Positions 1-8,031 of a DNA stretch of 33,025 nt are shown piece by piece; position 1 is the first letter of the stretch; every line of letters begins with the position of its first letter. The position numbers and the translations under genes are program-made. This DNA comes from Chloroflexota bacterium (GTDB lineage: Bacteria > Chloroflexota > Dehalococcoidia > SM23-28-2 > RBG-16-64-32). The DNA lies in assembly GCA_005880075.1 (NCBI GenBank), contig VBJT01000122.1:1-33025 (forward strand). The letters run 5' to 3'. The notes beneath the pieces were generated by a model. That model was not told where the DNA came from and made no database searches. It saw nothing but the letters and a program-made list of their open reading frames with translations.

Positions 1-1179
1 CGGCTCGGTCTGGATGTCGGCCACAAGTACCGGTTGTGGATCAGTCGCATCTGCCGGCCAGGGCGAGTGGCCGTCTACAGCCGCTCGGTAGCCCTCTGAA
101 AGTCCCCGCCATGCCTTGAAGCGCAGAATCCCGTCTGGGTCGAAGAGCAACAGTGACGATCTCTCCACCCTCAGGGAAAGTTGGATTGCGTCGAGCGCCT
201 TCTGGTAGACCGTTTCGATATCATCAGCACGGGCTACGGCGTCGGCGAGAATATATATGCTCTGCGATTGCTCGGCGTGTGACCGCACTTGGCGTTCGAG
301 CTGCTTGCGACTCGTTAGGTCACGGGTGAAGCAGCGCGTGTGGACAAACTTGTCGTCCTCAACTAAGGCGCTCGAATTGATCGCCACATCCTTGATCGAG
401 CCGTCCTTGGCCCGCATTTGCGCCTCATATTCGTCGACCGTTTCGCCTCTTTGTAACCGGGCGAGCAGGTCTTCGATGGCCTGTTGATCAACGTGGAACT
501 CAGCTATGTTCCTTCCGATGTACTCCTCGGCTTGATAGCCGAGAAGATGCAGTTCGGCGCTGTTTGCCCAGAGGATCGTGCCGTCGGGACCCACCCAGTG
601 AAGACCGATGTTGGCGTTCTCGACGAAATCTGAGAGGCGGTGCTCGCTGCGGCGCAGCTCATGTTCGATACGCTTGCGTTCCACGAACTGTCCGATCTGA
701 CTGCCCAGATTGTCGAACATACTGAGGATGTCGGGATCCGGCTCACGGATCCTCCGGCTGAAGAACTCGGCGACCCCGATCGTCTCCCCGGCGAAGCTGA
801 TCGGAAAACCGAAGGCCCCGTGTAACCCTTCTTCTTCTGCGGCCGGGGAGCGCGGGAAATTATCGTCCGCTACAACGTCCGGGACCCAGAGCGGCTGGCC
901 GCTCTGCCAGACTCGGCCCGGCAGACCGACTCCCCTGGGAAATGCAACCTCACGGCTCAACGCCTCGAACCTGGACGCTGCCCGGCCGGAACGCCAGACT
1001 TCTTGGCATACGAGCAGGTCGAGCTCCTTGTCCACGGTCCAGAGCGCTCCGAGCTCCCAGTCAAGTGTCTCGCAAACGGAGCGCAGAATCCGCGGCGCCG
1101 CCTCGCTCAGCGTTTCGCATTCTGCCAGCGCCTTTGTTACGGCGTACTGAGTGAGCAAGCGCGACTCGGCTGAGATCAC
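1..1179 (-). CDS. GAF-PAS-GAF multidomain sensor protein (probable sensor histidine kinase, N-terminal part), truncated by window edge
   Basis: Reverse-strand reading is open from about 1267 to position 1: ...VTKALAECETLSEAAPRILRSVCETLDWELGALWTVDKELDLLVCQEVW... (GAF), ...SDFVENANIGLHWVGPDGTILWANSAELHLLGYQAEEYIGRNIAEFHVD... (PAS), then ...VYQKALDAIQLSLRVERSSLLLFDPDGILRFKAWRGLSEGYRAAV... (second GAF). Absent from the ORF track because it has no stop inside the window. Likely GTG start at 1179 or 1233. Confidence 0.85.
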   Translation of the reverse strand, partial: MISAESRLLTQYAVTKALAECETLSEAAPRILRSVCETLDWELGALWTVDKELDLLVCQEVWRSGRAASRFEALSREVAFPRGVGLPGRVWQSGQPLWVPDVVADDNFPRSPAAEEEGLHGAFGFPISFAGETIGVAEFFSRRIREPDPDILSMFDNLGSQIGQFVERKRIEHELRRSEHRLSDFVENANIGLHWVGPDGTILWANSAELHLLGYQAEEYIGRNIAEFHVDQQAIEDLLARLQRGETVDEYEAQMRAKDGSIKDVAINSSALVEDDKFVHTRCFTRDLTSRKQLERQVRSHAEQSQSIYILADAVARADDIETVYQKALDAIQLSLRVERSSLLLFDPDGILRFKAWRGLSEGYRAAVDGHSPWPADATDPQPVLVADIQTEP

Positions 1180-1374
1180 GCTACCTGGAGTCGGGCCGGA
1201 TTGCGAAAGCTCGGCTTGGGAAAGCCGATTCACACTCGGCCCAAACGAAGACTTGGACGGCAATGTCACAGGAGTATGCGGCTATCGGTCGCGTCGGCAC
1301 GCAGCATAAGACCAACCGTCGAGGAAGAGATCTAAATCTTGCCCCAGCGGCTCTACGCTGCCGTGACCGCACCT

Positions 1375-1395
1375 CCTACATTTCGCCAATGTAGG
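1375..1395. promoter_or_regulatory. Perfect 8-bp inverted repeat CCTACATT-TCGCC-AATGTAGG between the divergent sensor and response regulator
   Basis: Arms 1375-1382 and 1388-1395 are exact reverse complements, in the intergenic region upstream of both genes. Confidence 0.4.
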
Positions 1396-1533
1396 GAAAG
1401 CTTACACCGTCTTAGGTGGCGAGTCCTTGCATTGGCCGGAGTGGAGATGCCATTGATACGCATTTGAAACGCCTTACCCGTCTCCCCTTGAGCCCTTCCG
1501 TTTTACGGTGGCGTTAAGCTTTTGTGGGGTGAA

Positions 1534-1908
1534 ATGCGTATGTCTCTCGCGGATAACGGGAACTTGGCTACCTGCTTGGTGATCGATGACGAGCCGGCGA
1601 TTCTCCGGCTCGTTGCCGTAGTTCTGGAGGATCTTGGTTGTGAGGCGTTGACCGCTCGTGACGCCGAGTCGGGGCTAGAGGTCATCGAGAAGCAGGACCC
1701 TGATTTCGTCATCAGCGATGTCAAGCTTCCGGGAATGGACGGCCTCGAACTCGCTCGGCGCATAAAGTCGGAGCAAAAGCAGACGCCCGTCCTGCTGATG
1801 AGTGCCTTCGGCGAGCCACGGAATCACCCGGGCGACGGCTTTCTCGCCAAGCCCTTCGACATCGACGGCCTCGTGGACTTCGTCAGTCCTTACCTCGACT
1901 CACAATAG
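1534..1908 (+). CDS. Single-domain response regulator receiver (CheY-like)
   Basis: CLVIDDEPAILRLVAVVLEDLGCEALTARDAESGLEVI...PDFVISDVKLPGMDGLELARRI...VLLMSAFGE...FLAKPFDIDGLVDFV: acidic DD pair, phospho-acceptor D in ISDVKLPGMDG, conserved K in AKPF. Start ambiguous (1522 TTG, 1534 or 1540 ATG). Confidence 0.9.
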   Translation: MRMSLADNGNLATCLVIDDEPAILRLVAVVLEDLGCEALTARDAESGLEVIEKQDPDFVISDVKLPGMDGLELARRIKSEQKQTPVLLMSAFGEPRNHPGDGFLAKPFDIDGLVDFVSPYLDSQ

Positions 1909-1956
1909 GTACCTGGCCCACCCACGCCGATTTCGATCAGACGATGACCGGCGTTT

Positions 1957-2951
1957 CTACGCTCTCTGTGGTTCAGCTGTTCTAATGCGGGCGCCAGCAC
2001 GCATCGCAGGCAACACCTCTCGCTCGTAGAATCGGAAGAAGCCTTCCTGGTCCGGTCCCACCTGGTGGATGTACACGTGATCGAAGCCGGCCTCGCTGAA
2101 CTTTCGAATCGCCTCGATGTGCTGGTCGGGATCAGGACCACAGATGATCTGTTCCGCAACCTGCTCCTCGGTCGCATCCGCCGTCGCCTGCTCGAAATGC
2201 GCGGGCAGCCTTAGCTCTTGACCGAGTTCCCCTTTGAGCACCGCGGTCGGCCAACATTCACGCGCCCTTCGGCGAGCGGCCGACTCGTCCTCGGCCCAGC
2301 AGACGGTCAGCTTACCGTAGCGGGGCTTGCCGGCACCCCGTTTCCCTCGAATTCCTCTACTGTCTCCTTGACCGGGGCCGTCGCGATGAGACCCTCGCCG
2401 ATGCGCCCGGCCAGACTCGCCGATTTCGTCCCGCCCGCCGCAACGTATATCGGCGGGAGTTCCTGCGGCAGCGTGTAAATCCGTGCGTTATCTACGCTGT
2501 AGTAGCGGCCGCGATGGCTTTCCGTGCCGCCCTGCCAGAGAAGCCGGATGACCTCAACGGCTTCCTCGAGCATCTCGAGCCTGACGTCGGTTGGCGGCCA
2601 GTACGTAGCGATGATGTGTTCATTAAGGTTCTCCCCGCTGCCGACACCCAGAAAGAAGCGGCCGGGCATCATGGCCGCACAGGTCGCGGCGGCTTGTGCG
2701 ATGATCGCCGGGTGGGTCCTCATCATGGGACAGGTGACGCCTGTACCTAGGCGCAGCCCTTCGGTCGCCTCGGCAATCCCGCCGATCACGCTCCAGACGA
2801 ACGGGCTCTGGCCCTGCCGGTCGATCCAGGGATGGAAGTGGTCCGAAATGAGCGCAAACGTGAACCCGGCTTCCTCCGCCCGCCGGGCATTCCGGATTAG
2901 TACATCGGGCGCGTGTTCTTCGCTCGAAAGCGCGTAACCGAATTCAGTCAT
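1957..2951 (-). pseudogene. LLM-class F420-dependent oxidoreductase (resembles the TIGR03557 F420/G6P-type family), interrupted by a single-base frameshift
   Basis: The N-terminal part (2307-2951: MTEFGYALSSEEHAPDVLIRNARRAEEAGFTFALISDHFHPW...) continues in another frame as AGKPRYGKLTVCWAEDESAARRARECWPTAVLKGELGQELRLPAHFEQATADATEEQVAEQIICGPDPDQHIEAIRKFSEAGFDHVYIHQVGPDQEGFFRFYEREVLPAMRAGA. Frame break at the 4-base C run (G on coding strand) 2336-2339. Confidence 0.85.
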
Positions 2952-3154
2952 GTGGCCCTCCGACGTAGAGGCGCGGCATGTCGGCGAGCTTCGGAAACCT
3001 TCCTCGCCGGCTTAATCAGAGCGGTCTCCAGCCGCGATATGTAAGCGCCGCCGATCGGTGCTTCTATCGCGTCTATTTCGAGACCCATTGCGTAGAAGAC
3101 AGGAAACCAGATCGCCCTATGTACCGCCAACATCCATTCGCTTGCGAGACTCAT
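2948..3154 (-). CDS. Hypothetical short protein, possibly coupled to the downstream LLM gene
   Basis: 68-aa ORF whose stop overlaps the LLM ATG (ATGA-type overlap). No recognised domain; could be spurious. Confidence 0.25.
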   Translation of the reverse strand: MSLASEWMLAVHRAIWFPVFYAMGLEIDAIEAPIGGAYISRLETALIKPARKVSEARRHAAPLRRRAT

Positions 3155-3366
3155 TCCGTATCACGCTCCCTTCAACGGATGAAGCGATTCAAGCGTAGGC
3201 CAGCTTGTTCGCTTGCGGGGTAAAAGCTTAAGGCGCGCTGCTTTCAAACGCATTGCATCAACGAGGCGCGCGTATCGAAATCCGCCCGTAGGCCAACATT
3301 GACCCGCTGATCGCTCCTGCCTATATTCGTCCGTATGAAAAGCGCGTCTGCCACTAACGGGAGAAT

Positions 3367-3858
3367 ATGACCACAAAAAGTAAATTATTACGGATGGACA
3401 ACGTTCTCATCGTTGTCGACGACCTCGAGGCTGCCAAAGCGTTCTTCGCCGAACTCGGTATGGAGCTGGAAGGCGAGGCGCCGGTCGAGGGGCGTTGGGT
3501 GGACCGCGTCGTCGGGCTCAATGACGTCCGTGCCGACATCGCCATGATGCGGACCCCGGACGGCCACAACCGGGTTGAGCTGACGAAGTTCCACACGCCG
3601 CCGGCTGTCAGAGCCGAGCCGGAAAGCGCGCCGGCGAACACGCTGGGCATACGCCGCCTCATGTTCGCTGTCGACGACATCGACCACGTCGTTGCCCGCC
3701 TGCGCAGCCACGGTGCCGAACTCGTCGGCGAGATCGCGCAGTACGAGGACATCTACCGGCTCTGCTTCCTGCGTGGCCCTGAGGGCATCATCATCGGACT
3801 GGCCGAGCAGCTCAGTAAGAAATCAGTAACGGACTCCTACAGGGAGACCGCCCGCTGA
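3367..3858 (+). CDS. VOC (glyoxalase/bleomycin resistance/dioxygenase) superfamily protein
   Basis: MDNVLIVVDDLEAAKAFFAELGMELEGEAPVEGRWVDRVVGL...RVELTKFHTP...GIRRLMFAVDDIDHVVARLRSHGAELVGEIAQYEDIYRLCFLRGPEGIIIGLAEQL: two beta-alpha-beta-beta-beta modules. Confidence 0.85.
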   Translation: MTTKSKLLRMDNVLIVVDDLEAAKAFFAELGMELEGEAPVEGRWVDRVVGLNDVRADIAMMRTPDGHNRVELTKFHTPPAVRAEPESAPANTLGIRRLMFAVDDIDHVVARLRSHGAELVGEIAQYEDIYRLCFLRGPEGIIIGLAEQLSKKSVTDSYRETAR

Positions 3859-4602
3859 AGATAGGCGTCAAGATCGGCCCGGCCAGCGAGCGCACGCTCA
3901 AGCGGGTCGCTGAAGAGGCAGAGAGAGCAGGCTTCGATTCCGTCTGGCTCAGCGAGCGCGTTGCGGTCCCGCTGGATAGACCACATCCTTATCAGCCGCT
4001 CGTCGACCCCTGGATCGGGCTGTCGTTCGTCGCCGCCGTTACGGAGAGGGTCACCCTCGGTACGAGTGTGAGCCAGATCGCCTTGCGACCGCCGGTCCTG
4101 ATGGCACGCGAGCTTGCGACGCTGGACCGCCTTTCGGAGGGCAGGCTCATCGTCGGAGCAGGGGCCGGCTGGGTGGAAGAAGAATTCACCTCGACAGCAG
4201 TCCCGTTCGAAACGCGTGGCGGCCGTCTGAACGAGTTCATCCCCCTCCTGCGGCATCTTTGGACGAGGCCCGAGGAGTCGTGGCACGGCAAGTTCTTTAG
4301 CATCCCGGCCGTTGGCCTGATCAAGCCGGCAACGCCGGGCGGCCCGCCGATTTACGTCGGCGCGGCCAGTACAGCCGGCCTCCGCCGGGCCGCACGCTAC
4401 GCGGACGGCTTCATCGCCACGGCGCTTCCGGTCACGACACTCACCAATATCAAACAAAGGCTGGAAGAGATGCGCTCACAGGGCGATGGTGAAGGACCAC
4501 GCAGCCGCCGGCGTGGACGGCCTGATCCTGACATATCCCGGAGAGCTACCAAATGCGTTCTTGGACAGCCGCGAAGTCGTCAAAGCGCTCATCGAAAGCT
4601 GA
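3855..4602 (+). pseudogene. LLM-class F420-dependent oxidoreductase with out-of-frame break near 4475-4490 and no ATG/GTG/TTG start before 4068
   Basis: From CTG 3855: LKIGVKIGPASERTLKRVAEEAERAGFDSVWLSERVAVPLDRPHPYQPLVDPWIGLSFVAAVTERVTLGTSVSQIALRPPVLMARELATLDRLSEGRLIVGAGAGWVEEEF... The C-terminus DHAAAGVDGLILTYPGELPNAFLDSREVVKALIES* is in a different frame. A family-typical segment appears absent between the two parts. Confidence 0.75.
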
Positions 4603-4638
4603 CATCCGACTCTGGACCGCGTTTGCTACACTTCAGCC

Positions 4639-5725
4639 ATGCAGCTCACTGACGCCCAGCGCATGGTGTATACGACTGCACGCCGCTTCGCCGAACGCGA
4701 AATCAAGCCGCATATCCGCGAACGCGCGAACGACGAGTGCTTTCCGGTGGATATCATGCGGAAACTCGCCGACTCGGGTCTGCTCGGAGGCGCGTTTCCA
4801 GAGCAGTACGGCGGCGCCGGCATAGACAACGTTTCCTACGTTCTCATCTGCGAAGCGATCGGCGGCGCGAGTCCCTCGGTCTTCACCGCCGCGCTCACTG
4901 TGCAGCTTTCGCTCGTAGGAACAGCGATGTACGCGTTCGGGACGGAGGACCAGAGGAAGGACTACCTTCCGGACTTATTTTCGGATCACCGTGTTGGAGC
5001 GTGACGGGGATGACTGGGTCCTTAATGGAAGCAAGTTCTGGATATCGAACGGTTCCATCGCCGACGTCATAGTCGTCTTCGCGCAGACGCAGCCCGGAGC
5101 CCGCCACAAGGGCATGGCCGCTTTCATCGTCGATGGCGACTCGCCCGGCCTGGAGCGGCAGGTCATTACTGAGAAGCTGGGACTCCATGCCTCGAACACC
5201 GCAGCCCTGTTCTTCGATTCTGTTCGGGTGAGCGGCGATCGCCTCCTCGGCGGTACCGGAGATGGCTTCAAGATCGCGCAGACCTCCCTCGAGAGCGGCC
5301 GAACCTCGACCGCTGCCTGCGCCGTCGGCATCATCCAGGCGTGCCTCGACGCCTGTATCGCGTACGCCGGTCAGCGTAAGCAGTGGGGCAAGACTATCGG
5401 CAACCACCAGCTCATCCAGGAGATGGTTGCCGACATGGCGACGGACTGCGAGGCGGCTCGCCTGTTGACGATTGAGGCCGCACGTCTACGAGACGCCGGA
5501 GAGCCGGCCATGAAGAATGTCGTCATGGCGAAGCAGTTCGCGACGGAGGCCGCCGTGCGGGCGGCGCGCTCGGCGATCGCGCTGCATGGCGGCATCGGCT
5601 ACCTGGGCGAGTACCCCATCGAAGCGCTCTTACGAGATGCGATCGGCCTCAGTCTCTACGAGGGCACGACCCAGATCCAGAAGCTCATCCTCGGCCGCGA
5701 GCTGCTGGGCGTCCCGGCGTTTTAG
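4639..5725 (+). pseudogene. Acyl-CoA dehydrogenase, with internal out-of-frame deletion removing the LTEPxxGSD-type FAD-binding segment
   Basis: N-part MQLTDAQRMVYTTARRFAEREIKPHIRERANDECFPVDIMRKLADSGLLGGAFPEQYGGAGIDNVSYVLICEAIGGAS...FGTEDQRKDYLPDLFS; C-part in another frame RITVLERDGDDWVLNGSKFWISNGSIADVIVVFAQT...LGLHASNTAALFFDSVRVSGDRLLGGTGDGFKIAQTSLESGRTSTAACAVGIIQACLDACIAYAGQRKQWGKTI...LHGGIGYLGEYPIEALLRDAIGLSLYEGTTQIQKLILGRELLGVPAF*. The usual motif between YLP.L and RDGDDWVLNGSK is missing. Confidence 0.85.
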
Positions 5726-5749
5726 CGTCGGCACAGGCGAACGTCCTCG

Positions 5750-6193
5750 ATGACGGGTTCAGGACCAGTGGTCGGGCCGGGGAGTGGATACAAGCCATCA
5801 CTCCGAATCGCCGGCCTCGCAACCGCCCTCGGCTTGATAGCGACACTTGCGGGCTGCAGGTTCTTATATTCATCCGCGCCTACGGATTGGGTTCTGGCGG
5901 AGGAGCCGAAGGGAAACCGGCTCTCTCTCGACATCGCGATTGGCGATTCGTGCACGTCGCTGGATCAAATCGGCGTTTATGAATCTCCGACCGAAGTAAA
6001 CATCCAAGCGTTCGTTGACAGGCAAGGCGCCAGGCAAGGTGCCTCGGGTTGTAATTCAATTTTGAAAACCGAGCGGCATGAGATTGACCTCGCTCGGCCT
6101 CTTGGGGCTCGGGACCTGAGGGGATGCGATGCATCTGGCAACAAACATCTGCTCAGGGACGCGCTTAAAGACTGCCACAGCCTGCGTAGGTAG
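5750..6193 (+). CDS. Predicted lipoprotein of unknown function
   Basis: N-terminal hydrophobic stretch ending in a lipobox: RIAGLATALGLIATLAGCRFLYSS. The rest (VNIQAFVDRQGARQGASGCNSILKTERHEIDLARPLGARDLRGCD) looks like a small extracytoplasmic domain. Confidence 0.6.
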   Translation: MTGSGPVVGPGSGYKPSLRIAGLATALGLIATLAGCRFLYSSAPTDWVLAEEPKGNRLSLDIAIGDSCTSLDQIGVYESPTEVNIQAFVDRQGARQGASGCNSILKTERHEIDLARPLGARDLRGCDASGNKHLLRDALKDCHSLRR

Positions 6194-6209
6194 ATCAGGT
6201 CTCGCCGCG

Positions 6210-6254
6210 AAGTTGATCCTCGGCCGCGAGCTGCTCGGCGTCCCCGCCTTCTGA
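6210..6254 (+). pseudogene. C-terminal remnant of a second acyl-CoA dehydrogenase (KLILGRELLGVPAF*)
   Basis: AAGTTGATCCTCGGCCGCGAGCTGCTCGGCGTCCCCGCCTTCTGA encodes the same 14 residues as the acyl-CoA dehydrogenase 3' end at 5681-5725, with synonymous differences and a different stop codon. Confidence 0.7.
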
Positions 6255-6259
6255 ATAAG

Positions 6260-6286
6260 CAAACGAGGCGCCTTGCGCCTCGTTTG
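6260..6286 (+). terminator. Strong hairpin terminator CAAACGAGGCGC-CTT-GCGCCTCGTTTG
   Basis: 12-bp perfect inverted repeat immediately after the acyl-CoA dehydrogenase tail. No long downstream U-tract. Confidence 0.75.
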
Positions 6287-6462
6287 TCCCCTCCCTTAGG
6301 CCCCACGAGCGGGCTTTCGGGTTACCGCACGCGTAGGCAAATTCTGTTTGGTTGCGGAATGTGTGTCAACCCGCTTTCAGCCGGGCACTCGGGATCTCGC
6401 TGGTTGGCTGAAATTTTGTCGGTCGTATCGAGCTCCCGATGGTCTACAATACAGAAAAGAGC

Positions 6463-6706
6463 ATGGTTACCGAAGACGTCATCATCGAGGGCCTGCGGGA
6501 AGTTTACGACCCGGAGTTGCATTACAACATCTACGACCTCGGCCTCGTCTACGACATCAACGTCAAGGACGGTCACGGAGCAGATCAACGAGAGCATCGG
6601 CCTGATTCCCGGCGTGAAGAACGTCGGCGTAGAGTTTACGTTCGATCCCCCCTGGACGCCCGACCAGATGAGTGACGAGGCGAGGGCTGACCTCGGCCTC
6701 GACTAG
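6463..6706 (+). pseudogene. MIP18/DUF59-family (SufT/PaaD-like) protein, internally deleted and out of frame
   Basis: MVTEDVIIEGLREVYDPELHYNIYDLGLVYDINVKDG followed in another frame by VTEQINESIGLIPGVKNVGVEFTFDPPWTPDQMSDEARADLGLD*. The family's central beta segment with the conserved Cys (MTLT.P.CP-type) is missing at the junction near 6570-6574. Confidence 0.8.
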
Positions 6707-6718
6707 CCGAAAGAAGCC

Positions 6719-7009
6719 ATGGAATCCAAGATCGCTGAGCGCTACCCGGGCCGCCTCACCATCGAAATCACCTACTGTATAGAGTGAGGATACCTGCCCC
6801 TGGCCGCCTGGATGGCGACCGAAATCTGGCACGACTTCGGTGAAGACGCGCCCGTCACCCTGATTCCGGTTGGCTCCGGCCGCCTCGAAGTGATCGCCAA
6901 CGGCGAAGTCCTTTTCGACCGCAAGGCAGAGGGCGGAGCCTACCCCGATATGAAGCGCATCCGGGCGATCAAGGCGGAGATCCGGAAGCGGTTAGAAACC
7001 GGCTCTTAG
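6719..7009 (+). CDS. SelW-like Rdx-family protein, candidate selenoprotein with Sec encoded by TGA at 6785-6787 (CxxU motif)
   Basis: Reading through one TGA: MESKIAERYPGRLTIEITYCIEUGYLPLAAWMATEIWHDFGEDAPVTLIPVGSGRLEVIANGEVLFDRKAEGGAYPDMKRIRAIKAEIRKRLETGS*. C-I-E-U-GYLP and VxLIPxGSGxLEVxxxGEVLFxRK match the SelT/SelW/SelH (Rdx) pattern. The ORF track shows only the part after the TGA (6812-7009). Confidence 0.8.
6801..6821 (+). promoter_or_regulatory. Candidate bacterial SECIS stem-loop downstream of the TGA
   Basis: GGCCGCC (6802-6808) / TGGAT loop / GGCGACC (6814-6820), one C-A mismatch plus a flanking U-G pair. Loop begins 21 nt after the TGA and has G as its second nucleotide. Confidence 0.5.
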
Positions 7010-8031
7010 AATTCCCGCTCGAGCAAGAACTCGGCGATCTGTACGATCTCTTCGCGCGGCCCGGGCACCAGATCGAGCCGGCCGAGTTCGGCGATCGCAT
7101 TCCCTTTGAGCTCTGCCGCTTGCCTTTCGCAGTACCCCCGAGCACCAACCTCGTCGAGATGCTGCCGCACCTGCGCCACGTCGTCAGCATCAAGCGCCGG
7201 CTTGTCGTAGATCGCTCGCAATTCCTCCCGCGTCCCGGCCTTACCCTCGCTGAGCGCGTAAACGACGGGCAGTGACTTCTTGCGGCGGTAGACGTCCGCG
7301 CCTGCTGCCTTACCGGTCTTGCTCTCGTCGCCCCAGACGCCCAGCATGTCGTCTCGGACTTGGAATGCCGTCCCAAGCGTCCGCCCGACCCGGCCAAGCC
7401 GCTCGGCAAGTTCCCAATCACCGTCGGCCGTCAGTACCCCCAAGCGAAACGCAGAGTCGAACAGCGCGCCGCTCTTCTGCCGAACCATCTGCAGATATGC
7501 CGGCAAATCGACGTCCGTCTTCTCTTCAAAGGCGAGATCAAGCGTTTGCCCTGCCACCATCTCAAGCGTGGACTCGTCGAGGACGCGCGCTGCTTCTATG
7601 ACCGTGGCAGCCGCCACGCCTTCGTCCGCCAACCTCAATACCACCGGCCGGGCCAGCGCGAGAAGGCCATCGCCAGCGTTTATCGCCTGCGCCTCGCCCC
7701 AGATGCTCCACACGGTGGGCCGGTGGTGCCGCTCCTGGTCACGGTCCTGGACATCATCGTGGATCAGCGAAAAGTTGTGTACCAGCTCTACTGCCGCGGC
7801 CGCGGGCAGCGCGCGGTGCCATTCGCCGCCCGCCGCTTCGCAGGACAGCAAGCAGAGCGTCGGACGCAGCCCCTTGCCACCGGCATCTTGCGGCTGCCCC
7901 GCGGCGTCCTCCCAACCGAGGTGATAGCGAATCATACGGTTGAGCAACAGCGGCTGATGGTCGCTTATGAGGGAGCGCAGGTACGCATTGAACTCCCGCC
8001 GATGACGGGCGACCGGAAGGACGGACAGCAA
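7006..8031 (-). CDS. Polyprenyl synthetase family protein (trans-isoprenyl diphosphate synthase)
   Basis: GGKGLRPTLCLLSCEAAGG, LVHNFSLIHDDVQDRDQERHHRPTVW (first Asp-rich motif DDxxD) and AFQVRDDMLGVWGDESKTGKAAGADVYRRKKSLPVVYAL (second Asp-rich region). Confidence 0.92.
   Translation of the reverse strand: MLSVLPVARHRREFNAYLRSLISDHQPLLLNRMIRYHLGWEDAAGQPQDAGGKGLRPTLCLLSCEAAGGEWHRALPAAAAVELVHNFSLIHDDVQDRDQERHHRPTVWSIWGEAQAINAGDGLLALARPVVLRLADEGVAAATVIEAARVLDESTLEMVAGQTLDLAFEEKTDVDLPAYLQMVRQKSGALFDSAFRLGVLTADGDWELAERLGRVGRTLGTAFQVRDDMLGVWGDESKTGKAAGADVYRRKKSLPVVYALSEGKAGTREELRAIYDKPALDADDVAQVRQHLDEVGARGYCERQAAELKGNAIAELGRLDLVPGPREEIVQIAEFLLEREF

Noticed and set aside
2336-2339. Programmed ribosomal frameshifting in the LLM, PhzF and other broken genes
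   Set aside because: No slippery heptamers or stimulatory structures evident, and four of the six lesions also lack conserved sequence that frameshifting cannot restore.
3837-4457. 206-aa minus-strand ORF
   Set aside because: Antisense to the LLM oxidoreductase; the plus-strand frame carries recognisable luciferase-like motifs.
4985-5013. TGA at the end of the first acyl-CoA dehydrogenase frame (5002-5004) as a second Sec codon
   Set aside because: The frame after this TGA is not family-like; the true continuation is in another frame, so it is a deletion/frameshift, not Sec recoding.
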